In this document: in pieces, positions 23,700 through 36,038 of the stretch
Layout of the letters: each line of letters opens with the position of its first letter
Numbering within the stretch: position 1 is the first letter of the stretch
The notes under the pieces: model-generated
What the model was told of the DNA's origin: nothing
The model's database searches: none
Seen by the model: only the letters and a program-made list of their open reading frames with translations
NCBI RefSeq assembly: GCF_037975245.1
Contig: NC_092577.1
Span: 5,857,001-5,921,000 of the forward strand
Reading direction: 5' to 3'
Source: Apostichopus japonicus
Taxonomy: Eukaryota > Echinodermata > Holothuroidea > Aspidochirotida > Stichopodidae
DNA: 64,000 bases
Translations under genes and position numbers: made by a program

Positions 23700-26449
23700 T
23701 CGTACTACAACAAGCATTGCAGTTATCTTATTTTATACAACAACCCTCGGAGGCTGGAAACAACCTATACGACCAGAGCAGCTAAGAAAGTACTCTTGAC
23801 GAACTCTAACAATGTAGCCGTGCTAAACTTGGAGCAAATACATTTAACATTCAAGCTCCATAAACCTATATGATGTGTTTTCTTTGCACAGTGTAGCATA
23901 TGCTAAATAAATAAATGGACGACTAAGTAATTGGTCCAAGTCAACACGTCAACAAGAAGGCAAGTTAAAGGCACGCCTTGATTTCGCGTCACCAGCATTT
24001 ACTTATTATATTGGTGTAGCTAGCTGTTTCACCCATCAACGTGCAAACACATTTCCCGTAAATGCCTGAACGCTCAGGCTAACTACAAACAAGAACAACC
24101 CTTTTGCATAAAAACAAAAAGGGTTATGATTGACCAGAATTTATCGTTAACTAAATCAAATTTGAATTCAATTTTTCTTAATTTAAATTGAATTAATTTA
24201 CTAATGCCTTATAAACGTTTAACTAATTATTGATTGATATTTACCCAATACAAAAAGAAAAAAACCAAAACTTGCCCATGGTTTTTATATTAGCCATCAA
24301 AAATAGTAAAAGGCATACATTCTCCAGTACCTTCGTGTTTGGACGATTCCTGGATATCCCGTTTCATGAAAATTAAAAGACAACATCACAACATTAACTG
24401 ATTCTTACATATATAATTGATACGTTCTGTACATGTGACCTCTTTTCAACAAAAGGAGTAACATAAGTTGTTGACCTTATTCAATCCCGATTCCAAAATC
24501 CCAGAACATCGTAAATAAGTATATGAAGGGGAAAAAAGTTGAAAGGTATTTGTTTTCAGAGTTTGATTTTGTAATAAGCGTTATGTAAAGAAGTTTTTAT
24601 TCCTCGTGTAAACGAGTGTCTTGTGGGAAAATATTATTAGAATTATACATACTTAGTCAAAGTTGTCTGAAGTAGGAACATTTCTGTCACTGTTCGCAGA
24701 CTCCATACTAGACCGTGCATAACTTCGCAGGTTGCGTATAATAACCAGGAAGGCAAGAAAGAGTAAAACTGTATTTCTCGTTTCCAAACATTGCAAGTAA
24801 AAATATTATTTAATGTGTATCTTGTTATCACAATTAGCAGTAAAACGTTTTCATTACTGTCCTCAGCATTAACGAAAGACATTCGACAGACCAAACACAA
24901 ATCATACTATTATATCTAACGTGATGGGTATCACATTTTATCTGTTGGCAAAGAAGTAGGTATGGCCCTATGTATACGTGAAGTTTGCTGCTGATAATTT
25001 CGTGTCATGCTGTAATCTATTTGCCAACGCCAATAGATGTACTTTCAGTTAAATACAAAACTACATTTGAAACTAGCTATAGTCTAGTTATAGCAACAAA
25101 TGCATTGTATTCCATTGCGACAATAATTGTGTGACAAAACTACAGTAATTTTGTTTTCATTGCAAACACTTTATCTAACACAATGACCTGATACTTCCTA
25201 AATGTACTTCTCTTACGATTGTGGTTATTTTCTAATCAATAACGTGACTGTTCTAGTTTGGTTTCTGAGACAGTTTTGCTGATATGCTTTCCCTTCATTG
25301 TCGTTAATTTTATAACCTTCTATAACTATTTTGTACCTCTAATACTATATAATTCAGTCTTACCACACAAATACGAATATATGAATCACATGTACAACCA
25401 CTGAGCACTGAAGTTTCATTCATGAAACAAAAATATCTGACATCGTCAAAATATTTTTTCAGTGCCAGTGGAAATAAATGAGAGAGGAGCACAGCAAATT
25501 CCTTTATAAGATCAAATCATTCAAGCAAATTAAGGTATGAACGTTATCTAAGTCAATGAACTTTCTGAAAGTTCATAAATAAGTGCTAAGAAAAATCAAA
25601 CGCCATTACTTCTGTACAATTTTGGTACGTAACCCTGAAGATATATAGATTTAGTTTTGGTGTTGCGTAGATTTTGAGATACTCAAGTAAAGATCATGTT
25701 AATTACATCCTTTTTTGTTGGTAAATATATTATAAACGTTCGGAGCGCTGTTACGCGGTAAATTTTGAGATACCTAAATATAGCAAAATGTATTATTAAC
25801 AAAACTGTTGTTATAAACATGTTGAAGATAGTGTGGAGCTATGCATTCACCATGGTTCTACAATGGTTAACGTAAGAGGACACTGAACATACATGCTCAC
25901 GCGATACTCAGATTAAATTATAGATCATTTGTCCGTGATAAATTTGTAGCATGTTCTACATTTCATTTGAGACCGCAAATTGCTTCTATTCCTATTAAGA
26001 TTTGTGATGCTGTATTGTGAAAGTGACTTAATAATCTGTGTACTATCTTATGTAAAGTCCAGTCGCCTTAAATGATGAACCATGTCTCTTTAAATGGTAA
26101 TATGTTAAATATGATGCAATGATGTAATAGTAAACCTGGACTAATAACTATGGTTTCTAGCGTTCTTCAACATATAAATATAAATATTGTACAGAAAGTC
26201 ATCCTTAACATGGATCATATTTTTAAACGTGTCAGGACTGGTTAAATTGTGCGTTACATAAATCTACAGAATTGACGGGAAGATGCAAGATAATAAAAAA
26301 TAAACTTTTCAGTAAAAACTAACATGGCAATATTTTATTGTCTTTAATCTTCACCTACTACTCTGAAATTAAATAGTTTCTTAGCCAACGAATCTCATGG
26401 AAACAATCTGAAGAAAATGTTTGAACCCTTATGGACCAAGTTTCTATTC
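23700..26449. other. 3' flank of VLIG-like copy A (duplicated)
   Basis: No gene of its own. Nearly all of it aligns, inverted, with 52950-55900. The short frame at 24643-24900 (minus) and its counterpart at 54872-55132 (plus) look alike only because the DNA is duplicated. Their proteins differ by many substitutions and share no known motif, so I do not call a gene. Confidence 0.5.
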
Positions 26450-26455
26450 TTTATT
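26450..26455 (-). terminator. Poly(A) signal just after copy A stop
   Basis: AATAAA on the minus strand about 9 bases after the stop codon. The same block (TAATGAATTCAAATAAAG) follows the stop of copy B, so it is conserved. It is unusually close to the stop; a further AATAAA lies at 26334-26339. Confidence 0.4.
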
Positions 26456-26463
26456 TGAATTCA

Positions 26464-29400
26464 TTACATTCCTCCGTCCATTGTAGTAGTGAGGCTTAGC
26501 GGAATTAGATCATAAGCTTTTTCAACAGACTGTATGGCCTCTCTTTTTGTGAATGTAGACCAATCTTCAGGGATATCGGCCTCAACACAACTATAGTGTT
26601 TTGCAAATTTTCTGTTAAATCTGTTAAAAATGTATTTCCAGAATTCGTTCGGTTCATCAACTTTACTGGGAATATTCCAAGTTGGATAATCTTCCTTGTA
26701 TTCACTATAGGGTCTGTAGTCAGACTTCGGGGAAACAGACGTCATATAACTTGCAAATGCATAAGTACATACTTTAACTAACATCGGCCAAGTCCAATCA
26801 TCTCCCTTGTTTTCACTGTACGGTCTAAAGTCAGCCTTCGGAGACCTATACCTCAATTGACTTGCAACTGCAGAAGTGCATACTTCTATAAACAGCTTCA
26901 TAGATTCTACATTACGCCAACCCTTTAGCCCTCCCGGGTAGTGCAGCTCTGTTTCATGAAATTCATGACCCTCAAGTGTATTTTCACAGACTGCTCCACA
27001 AAATGGGCACTGCTCAGTACAACCTTTAATGATCTGCGCAAGTTCGATGTGTATCTCTCCGGGCAGTGACAAAAGCCATGTCTTTGTTTCATCCATGTTA
27101 CCTTTATAAGGAAGGATTATTGACTCCTCAAGTTGGGGTTTTAATTGCTTTAGTACAATCCGCATGGAATCTTCAAAGTTTTCAAAGTTCTGTACCTCTG
27201 TTAAGTTTGCAATGTCGTCTAATGTATTAACACTACAACATGTTTTGCAATAAATCCTCAGATTCTTTTGGAAAAGCTTTAGCCAAATTTTTAGATTTTT
27301 AGCTTCTGATTGAAACTGACCCATGGTTTCATCAAGAACTTTCTTTGCATTTGTTGTGAAGAAAAGAATGGTTTCGATTTTTAAAGTTCTGATCATGGAA
27401 TTATCACACTTATTGCATTCGTTTGCTATGAAGTCCAAAATCCATTTCTCTGTGAAGCTATCATAGTTCTCAAAGAACTGAGCAAATCCTAAGTAATCAC
27501 TTTTTACGCAAAGGTCTCTCAAGACCGTTCCAATAAATATTCGCTTCAAATTAAAGACATCTGACTTTACAAAGAAAAACTCTCTTAATCGATGGACAAA
27601 GCTTTCTTCAGTAACTCTCACTACCGAGTTTACCATTGCTTTCCCAACAATTTCACCCACGAGACGATCACAGTTTTCACTGTTTTTTGTCTTTTGTATG
27701 GCTAGACACAAAATTGACTCTTCATATGTAAATGTGTTAGCAATGTTCTGCTTTCTTTTTTCCTCAAATTTCTTCAGAGATATCACGTCTGAAGACCATG
27801 CAGATATGTGTGCGGTAGCAGCAGCTCTTACTATTTCAGCATCACTACCATCGATGGTAGCTTTTTGAATCAATTTGAACATTTCATCTAACGTTCTATT
27901 AAAGTCAAACGAAGATTTTGAAAGTGCTCTGCCTATCACTGTCATTTTCGCTTCAGTTATAGTGCTGTTGATGCTGTTCATATCTTCTGAAGAAAGAACA
28001 GGAAGCATATTAATAAAATACCTGTCAAGCCTTTGTAGCGTGATAAGATTGAATGGGAGAAGTGCAAACTTTGTGATATTTGAAGCAGTCATAACTTCTC
28101 TGAGGACAATCATGTCTGTATGGGAGCACACCTTCTCAATATTTGAGAGAAAAAGACAAGCCTTGCTCTCTAGAAAAGAGTAGTCTAAAGGCTGTGCCAG
28201 TTTTTTTTCATAGTCGGCTTGATCGAAGAACCATCTAGTTTTTACATTGATTTTACTTTCACTCGATTGAATGTCATCAACTGAAAGAGCTTCGACCTCT
28301 TTTAAGTGAGCTTTGTGGACTTCAGAGAGGAAATTGGAGCCAAAGTATAAATACATTGTCAATCTTTCAACAATACCGCTAAATTCATCTTCAAATCCAT
28401 TCAATAAGACGCAAAGTTTCTCAGAGGAAGCAGCAATGTCATGAGGGTTGGAAGTCAAGTTTTTTATTTTGGAATGAACTTTGTCAAATATAACAGAAAT
28501 GTCTTCATTTTTAACGTTGAAGTTATCATTTATGTTTCTGATATTATTAGATGTTAAATCAGTTTTGTGTGCATTGGCACAGTCAGAAAGTGATCTGTTT
28601 GTTAATAATGACTCGACTTCTTTGCCGCATTGCCTTAATTTGCAAAGCATGTGTTTTTCCGTATTCTGTTTGATATCACATAACTCGTTCAAGGGATATC
28701 TTCTTTGCATCTTGTTAAGGAACTCTTGTTTGGTTTGGTTAAAAGATTCCGTACTGTCCTCTGTGTTTTCCTCAAGCATATTAATGAAAAGTTCCCTCGC
28801 ATTCTTAACTTGCTTGACAATTAACTGTGATTGTTTCACCTCTTCAGTTACTTCTTGGAAGCGTCGCTCTACTGTCTGCAAGAAAAAAGTTTTATTCGAC
28901 TCGATATCTTGTTCAAAGTAATGCTTTTGCTCCTGTAAATATTTATATTTTGGTGATTGCATCATTTCTGAGACCTTTTGCTGAAATGCTTTCATTTTAT
29001 CGCTGGCAGTCTTACAGAGAACATCCAGTTGTATAACTTTAAGGTTCTCAATATCATTTGACGAATCGTACCTTAGTTCATTACACGCTAATGCGAGTTT
29101 TTCAGAAAGGCCCTGCAACAGGTTTAAGAGCATGCCCCGGTACAATGTTACAAACTCGTGGTTGAGTTTTTCAGCGTTGGTATCGTGAAAATTCTCTACA
29201 AAGCTGCTAGTCTTAAGCGCTTTACCAACATCAGCGAGGCGTTGACAAAATCCATTAAATGACATTTGAGGACGATTGCATTTCTCTAAGAGTTTTAAGA
29301 TATACTGCCGAAGAGCAAGAGCATCTGAAGATTTGTGTTGGTCTTTGCTTGATAAAAATGTTTTACTTGGTCGTACTGTAAACGCGCATCTCTCATGTTG

Positions 29401-32400
29401 GAAAAAGAAAATATCGCTAATATTTTGATTTGAGATTTCAATACCGTCACTCTTAAGAATTTCCTGTAAGTACTTAAGTGTTTTTCTGAATACTTTGTCG
29501 GAATGATATTCTCCATGAACTTTGCTAAGATTTTTTTGAGCATGGTTGACCAAACAACATTTTCCTGACTTATTTACTTCCTGCATTCTAAGAATGCTCT
29601 TTGAAATAGTTTTCATAAACGTATTGTTATCCTCTGTGCACATTTCTTCCGTCACGTTAATGAGAACGACATCAGCGAGACAAGTAGCTAAGGAACAAAT
29701 AAAGTTGTTTCTCTCAATATAATCTGGAGATGAAATTTCCTCGGTATGAAAACTTTCTGTGTTTAGTATCAGTAGAAAGTCATATGGGATGTTTGCATTT
29801 TTAGCATTTCTAACCGGCAATAGTTGCACGAGAACGCCATCTCCGTTTTTACAGAATGAGAAGTTTACTCCAAACAATTGATTAATTAAGGAAGTCTTTT
29901 TGGTTTCTTTGCAGCCAATAATCGAAACAACACAAACCTTAGAATCAGCTATGGATCTGCTTTGCAGACTGTCAAATACTTTTTCCAACCATTTGATCCC
30001 AATTGTATTCGTATTACTGTGACAAAGTGGCAATGAAACGCCTCTTTCAAACAAATGAGCAAATTTTTCGGGATATGTTTCATTATCGGATGCCAAATTT
30101 TCGCTACGTGCGAACCTTGGATGATCACATTCCACCATTTGTCCAACCTCGTGTACTAAATCATTTACATCAAACTTGTTATTTGTACCCTCTTCATGGT
30201 GTAAAACCTTCCCTAGCCAATGATCAGGAAAGGTTTCAAGATACCTGTAAAGCAAGTAACTGTTTTTAATTTCACTGTCTAAGCAAGTCAGGAAGATTTT
30301 CAACGGCTCACTCAAACTCGAGTTTTTCTGCAGATTTCTAATTTCGCGTTTCCTTTTTAATTTGTTAGAGACTTCATGTTCAACACCTTCGACTCCAATC
30401 TCTTCCCTGTCTACTACCACCCATTTCCTCCAAAGGTCTTGAAGTGGAAATATTTCTTGCCGTGTTCTCCCTTCTCCTTCTACAGCATCAACGATGTTGT
30501 GAGAAATGTCTTTGGTACTCTTACAGTTTGGATATTCGTCATCAACATCAATGTCTAACATTTCACAAATCTGCGGAAACATTGCGAATGAAATCTGCTT
30601 ATCTGTAAGTACAGTTTTTTTTATGTGACTTAATAAAATGTGACCCAGCTGCGATCTTATGGCGGGTTCAACAACGGTAACATTTTGAGTTGATTGGAAT
30701 GCAACCAAAGCGTCGGTGTGAGCTGAAACCAGAATAACGTTTGAGGATTCACTTATTTCTTTGACCCTTTTCTGAGCTTCGTCATTTAGGGTGGTTTCCA
30801 CAAACAGAATAACAGTGCTTGACACTTTACAGCAAAATTGAGCTTGTTCTTTGTGATTGAAAGAATCACCATGCAAATTTAGAACAGCCAAGGGTACTGT
30901 GATATCGTTTTCCTCTTGTGTTGGTAAGTACCAAGCACATTCAACGATCCCTTTAGAAAAAGCATTGTCTTTATCCTCTGATAGGTATGCCTTACAAGGT
31001 ATATCAGAGTTGCTCATTGCTGAAAGCATCTCATTAAGAACCTTAGTCTTAGAAACACTTACCTTTCCAATCCTAAAACATGATATAGTGACAAATAGCT
31101 GGTTAATGATACCTGTTACATCTTCTGTGCTGGTGCATACATACGACCTTCTTAGACCATAATGTAGTAAAACGGGGTTTTGATGTAACCTCGGAAGTAT
31201 GATTGGCACAGCTTTTCCAGTTAAAGATAAGTTGCGTAATACCTCTTGGAGAAGGTGAATATCACAGCAGGTCAATATGGCAAACAAAATATCTCTGATT
31301 CCATAATCTCCATTTGTCATTCCTTTGGCTTCTTTCAGGGTTTTCAAATGGTCAGAAAGATCTTGAAGTGCAGTTTGTTGGCCTAACGAGAGGCGATTTA
31401 GAAATGTCTGTATGATGTCTCGGCGATCATTGGTGTTCAAGTCTTCTTTGATCATTCGTTGGTCTCGAAGTGTTAACTTTGATGTTTCATCCAAACCAAG
31501 AAAACTTAACAGGTGTTTGAATTCCTTTTCCTCCTTTGAGATTGGTTCTGAGAGAACAAAGTCCAACTATTAAAAAGTAGTTGTCCTGTGGGGCTGTGTA
31601 TATTCTCATCCTGTTTAAATTATTCTGGGATCTTATCATTTAGTTTAAATACCCTACCGGACAAAATCACCATTTAATCATATATCCCATACTCTGTACA
31701 GGACAAGTGCTTACAGTTGTCTAAGTACAAAATACTGATAAAAGGGAATTGAGACTTGATATTCTGCTTCATTACAACACGACGATATTCCAGGTGTGAT
31801 GGAAAATTGCCTTAGCAGATAATGCTCAGATGAAAAGATTAGATGCTCAAATCCATGACTGTTGTTATTACAGGAGACTAACATGAGACACCATTTGCTT
31901 GACTCTTTATTCAAACGAACTATATTATGGTAGCAAACACAATGACTGGATTATTGGGGCAATTCAAGGAATAACAACTGAAGGGATAGCGTATCCATAT
32001 GTAGGCCTATGCTTCAATGTACAGTGACGCAATTTTTATATAACTTTGAAATTTTGTATAACTGGGATGTCTAAATTAAGGAGGATTGTTTCTTATGACA
32101 GGTTGTAAGAGACCGATAGTCGTTAATACATAAAAAGTTATACCACTGTACATTTTTAAGGACACTCACTCCGCCCCTTAAATGACACAGTGTAATAGAC
32201 ACATACCGAAGTAATATCAATGGAAGTTTTATGCAATAACGATTCTTTAGGTTTTTTAAACCTGAATGATTACAGAAAAGGATTTTAGCTTACCGTGGAT
32301 TGGTAACACATGTTTGACTATAATGTATCCTAAGCCGACAACGACAGCTCCGTTAATTGGTATAATTAGGTCTTCAAAAGCTGTGAAATAAAATGATATC

Positions 32401-35400
32401 TTTGGTCTCAGTTACTCTGAAGCCTACGAGTCGAATTCTGTTTTTAAGCAGATATATTCCTTCCAATATTATTGGTGAATGGATTAGGTCCATATTTTAA
32501 ATGAATACGTTTCCTTAACTGTGTCTGTTTTACGTGAAAAGGAAATTCTGAAATCGCAGTCGTTGTGACTCTATAAGTTGATAAACAAAACAGAGTAGCC
32601 TACTACCTCTTATCAATAACATACTGTTACCAGTTTTAACAAACTAACGACTACACAGTACATAAAACATATCGTGGCACACTGGCCCACCTATGTCGGG
32701 GGCCTCGGGCCCCTTCATATGCTGTAACTATATTATTCATACAGCACAGCTGAGTGATCACTTGGTCAATGCACTAAGTTTACATTTTATTTGAGATGAT
32801 ATTGTAAATACTGATGCAGATGTTCGCTGTAATCCAAACATGCGTAGCATAGGAAACACATTTTTGACAACAAGAGGCCGAAATATAGAGGCCATTTTAG
32901 TAATTTCTAGATAAGAGGCTAATTTTCGAAACACTTTTTAAAACATGTTACAACATACAACATATGTGCCGCATATTGTGGGTGCCTTTCATTTTGAAAA
33001 CTCCAAGTGACAATTAAGTATTCCAGTCCGCCCCTGAGTTATGGACTTGCGTGCCACACAGCCCCCGCCAACTCACCCCAAAGGAAAAAAAATGAAATGA
33101 CATATTTAAGTATTTAAAAACACACTGTAAGAAAGGAATATTTTAATACGGTAGCATTATTTGCATCTTAATCCCAGGCCTGAATGACAAACGAGAGTCA
33201 CATGAGACACAAAAATATTGAAAATGTGGTAACAAAAAGAAAACAATTTGACCATAACAGGATCAAGGAGTAACCAATGTAAATTAATAAATAAATAAAC
33301 TATAATAATATAAAGAGTGGGGCACCAGCAATCAAGATAAAATTTCTTTTTTCTTATAACATGACAAACCTTAATGCGTTCTCGTAAAGAAGGACGAATT
33401 GTCATGGACTCGAAATTTCGTTTTTGAACAAAAAAAAACTGTATATTGAGATCATAAGCTCACTTATACTGTCCAACATATGCTGAAATGCTATGAAAAG
33501 GTCACTAATGCGGAAAAGTAAACACATATTTTAAGGTTTATTTCTCTATCCCCCCCTCCCCACCCGTATAGGTTTAAATTGGCAATTGTTAGCATTAGGA
33601 GATTTGAAGCGGGACATATGCATACGATTAACTTTCATCAGTCAATTAAAATCGGACACCTCAACCCCATTAAACGTTTTTTTTTTAATTAAAGCAGCAT
33701 TTTGCGTTGAGTCGCCGTTTTCCTCAATTTTTCCGTGTCTATCAAGTTTTTGTCATAATACAATCACAAAAAAACAAAACTAAGGCTTTTTCATACTTTT
33801 TTTGCCCACAGCAAACGTTAATTAGCAGTAATTAAAGCTTTTATATGATTCTGAGATGAGTGTCTCCCTGACACATCGAATCATTTAGTATTTATCACAT
33901 GCAGCTCAACAAAACCGCCTATTCAAATTAAACCAAACAGTGAAGAGATGTTTATGAAGAGATGTTAAAATAGACTCATTCATTGGCATGGTAATCCCTT
34001 GCTGCAAAGCACTATTTAAATCTCCACGTGGCCTAGCCAATATGCCTTATTGCATTCCCTTATGAGAAACGTTACTTTCCTCTCCTGAAAAAACGTTGTT
34101 TTCTCCCATGTTGTTAGAGGAGGATAATAAGGTTTTCAAGAGTGGAAACTAACGGGTCCGGAAACTAACGGCCCCGTTGCGCTACACTGACAGTTACATT
34201 GCTTTTAGTGCACAATGCACAGCGTGTACATAACGTTTTTCAGGCCAAACCAGTGTAAGTCACACACGAATAGGTGTGATTGTACTACAGTAACTAGTCT
34301 ATGTAACACCGAGTAGAGTGACACAATATCGTTCTCGCGAATGTTACGTACCGATCAGGTTCTTCTGGTTCCATGACTTTCTCTCTTATGTATCCTTGCT
34401 GTTTTTTTTTTTCGTCGTTTGCAATGAGATATGGCGTAACAACATGTCCCTTCGCGCAGTACGTACATCTCCACAGCTGATTTTTGTTTACTGTTTACCT
34501 TGCTATTCTAAGTACCTTGTCCGTTATACATATTCACAAGGTTCCTATAAGTGGGAGGAGTCTATCAAAGTCAAAGATTCAAAATACGAAAATCAGAAAA
34601 TGTAATATTTTTTGCACTTGTCGGGAATAGTTTGAGTTGAAACTTTAGAGTTAGCTTAGTTTACGTCATTGGTATAGTATCCTAGTATTGAAAAACCTCG
34701 AGAATCAACGCAAATTGCTGCTTTAACATTGTCAAGCGATACAAATTTTATATATATATGTCATTAAAAGAAAGATAACTCACAAAACTGGGTCATTGTA
34801 AGGTATGCAAATATGCTAACTGCCACGAATAGGGCGAAGCGGATCTTCTTTTCATTCGGTCGTCCATGCTCTGGTTCCTAATATTTGAGATTAAAAAACG
34901 TATTGTTCAATAAACTGGATAATTTTGAGGAATCATTGTGAGCATATTATGTTGTTGGTGCGTGATACAGTTGTTTTCAATGACACTTTACGGTGTTGTA
35001 ACACAATTAATTGTTGCATTGACTTAATGCATTCAATTCATCGGTTGCCAAAACCGTTAGAGCATAAACATATTAATCATAGACATATTCTACTGACATT
35101 TCCTATCAACCATATATGATAGCTGGTAGCTGATAGTGCGTAGCCTGTCGTAGCACATTCCATTTTTGCCCACCGCTTGTTTGTGTTATTTATTAAACAT
35201 TCTGCTTCTTAATCGCCAAAAAAAACACAATAAAAAACACTTACCAACAGGTTTAGTAAGTGGTTGATCAATCCAAAACTAACCACAGCTACAGCAAAGG
35301 CAGGTGTAAGTAGCAACTTCATAAACAATATATCTGCAATTGGCATGACATGATAGAAAATGACAAGGTCACCATGCCATGTTTAAACTCGTACAGCGAG

Positions 35401-36038
35401 CACGCATAGCTTAATAACGACTACATAAGGGGGTATGGACAGTTATGGTCCACGTCATTTTTTCTAAAAGTCGGTTTGGATACCATTATTTATCTTCATA
35501 TCGGACAACATAAAATAAGTACAAATTAATCATAAATATAATGAGAAATATTCAGGATAGCCATAATTAAAAGAGAAGATTCATTGAATGGATAAATTAA
35601 TACAATAATTAAAGCATACCGTTAAATTCTGACATAATGCTAGAGACTAAATCAAGTTTTCATTTTTTTTAATGTCCGAGTCTATTACTTACAACAATCA
35701 ATAAACGTATATGTAATACAAGTTTTGAGTAGTTATAGAAGGGAATAATGTTTTCAAATGTCAACATATCATGTTTTAAACAATGTACAGCGTAACATAC
35801 ACCATAATGATATGTAAGTTGTACGTTTACAAATTCCAAAACACCATATGATTGTATAGCAGTGCACATTGTATTTAAAAGTAACAAACAAAAGTGAAAT
35901 TTATTTCAACTCATTTCTGCTTTGATGGTCTAGAATATTTATGTATAATCTCTAAGTTTTTCCTATTTTTTAAATGGTAAGTGAATGTATTGAAAGTATA
36001 GGATACTTACAGAATCCTTCGCTTGCTTTTTGGTCCAT
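26464..36038 (-). CDS. VLIG/GVIN-like giant pseudo-GTPase with N-terminal membrane anchor, copy A
   Basis: Five exons on the minus strand: 36038-36011, 35333-35245, 34877-34784, 32380-32294 and 31547-26464; 1,793 aa. All introns are GT-AG and phases agree (1,0,1,1). Exons 2-4 each encode one hydrophobic segment (about residues 12-34, 52-70, 74-92). The last exon begins at residue 100. It holds an URGCP-like N-terminal module (ILPRLHQNPVLLHYGLRRSY; GKVSVSKT at about 260; LNLHGD), then a VLIG-type G domain (VVSIIGCKETKKTSLINQLFG at about 642) and a long helical region. It ends with a C-terminal Cys/His cluster (CTEQCPFCGAVC, then HEFHETELH). Known VLIG proteins are interferon-induced, cytosolic and about 2,400 aa. 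Here the P-loop glycine, RCTRG and DTEG are lost, so GTP hydrolysis is unlikely. A 37-residue tandem duplication lies near the C-terminus. The Met at 31566 is intronic read-through and not the start. Confidence 0.85.
26674..26893 (-). repeat. 37-residue tandem duplication inside copy A
   Basis: The protein reads VCTSAVASQ, SPKADFRPYSE, then VCTYAFASY, SPKSDYRPYSEYKEDYPTW. The second block repeats the first with substitutions. Copy B has a single block at this place (52620-52725), and vertebrate VLIG proteins also have one. The duplication therefore happened in copy A after the two genes split. The reading frame is preserved (111 nt). Confidence 0.85.
26990..27027 (-). other. Conserved Cys cluster of the VLIG C-terminus (copy A)
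   Basis: Encodes CTEQCPFCGAVC, spaced C-x3-C-x2-C-x3-C, followed about 10 residues later by several histidines (GHEFHETELH). The matching VLIG motif (CPFC..PC...H) is a family hallmark. Zinc binding is an inference from the spacing. Confidence 0.7.
29890..29916 (-). other. Degenerate P-loop (G1) of copy A
   Basis: Encodes GCKETKKTS where GxxxxGK[S/T] is expected: the glycine before the lysine is a lysine. The same change is present in copy B (49588-49614). The DTEG (G3) equivalent is NTES at 29763-29752, and a VNHAQKN stretch at about 29550-29530 stands where VLIG proteins have FVHQNV. Confidence 0.8.
32294..36038 (-). other. Membrane-anchor exons 1-4 of copy A
   Basis: Exon 1 encodes MDQKASEGF. 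Exon 2 encodes a helix containing LLLTPAFAVAVVSFGLI. Exon 3 encodes EPEHGRPNEKKIR, then FALFVAVSIFAYLTMTQF. Exon 4 encodes LIIPINGAVVVGLGYIIV, then KHVLPIH. They align exon by exon with copy B: exon 2 is 89 nt in both, and exons 3 and 4 are each two codons shorter here. Substitutions between the copies keep both the frame and the hydrophobicity. This is strong evidence that the exons are real although they are too short to show up as ORFs. Confidence 0.8.
32381..34783 (-). other. Long intron 3 of copy A
   Basis: 2.4 kb, against 1.0 kb for the same intron in copy B. No coding sequence is recognised. It holds a C-rich run (33551-33562), a short duplicated motif (actaacgg near 34150 and 34164) and several A or T runs. 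The extra length probably comes from an insertion, but I could not find clear ends. Confidence 0.5.

Larger units (their letters stand above)
21100..36038. repeat. Left arm of a large inverted duplication
   Basis: This arm is homologous, in inverted orientation, to about 45254-57450. Homology covers copy A of the VLIG-like gene and all its exons, then continues past its stop for about 5 kb. Anchors in inverted order include gtaaagtccagtcgcctt at 26055 (rc near 53335), the cgttcggagcgctgtta region at 25740 (rc near 53890), the region encoding WLLY and TLTKY at 24640-24740 (plus strand 55000-55130), the CCCCAG-rich stretch at 21850-21940 (56460-56600) and gtgatactgccagt at 21303 (57245). The arm contains an extra stretch, roughly 22450-23690, that the other arm lacks. 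Confidence 0.85.

Noticed and set aside
24643-24900. Frame resembling one at 54872-55132
   Set aside because: Similarity follows from the inverted DNA duplication; the two proteins differ through many substitutions and different N-termini and have no recognised motif.
31548-31566. Met at 31566 as start of copy A
   Set aside because: The first six codons lie in intron 4; a strong acceptor (tttgttctctcag) precedes 31547 and the upstream exons join in phase there, as in copy B.
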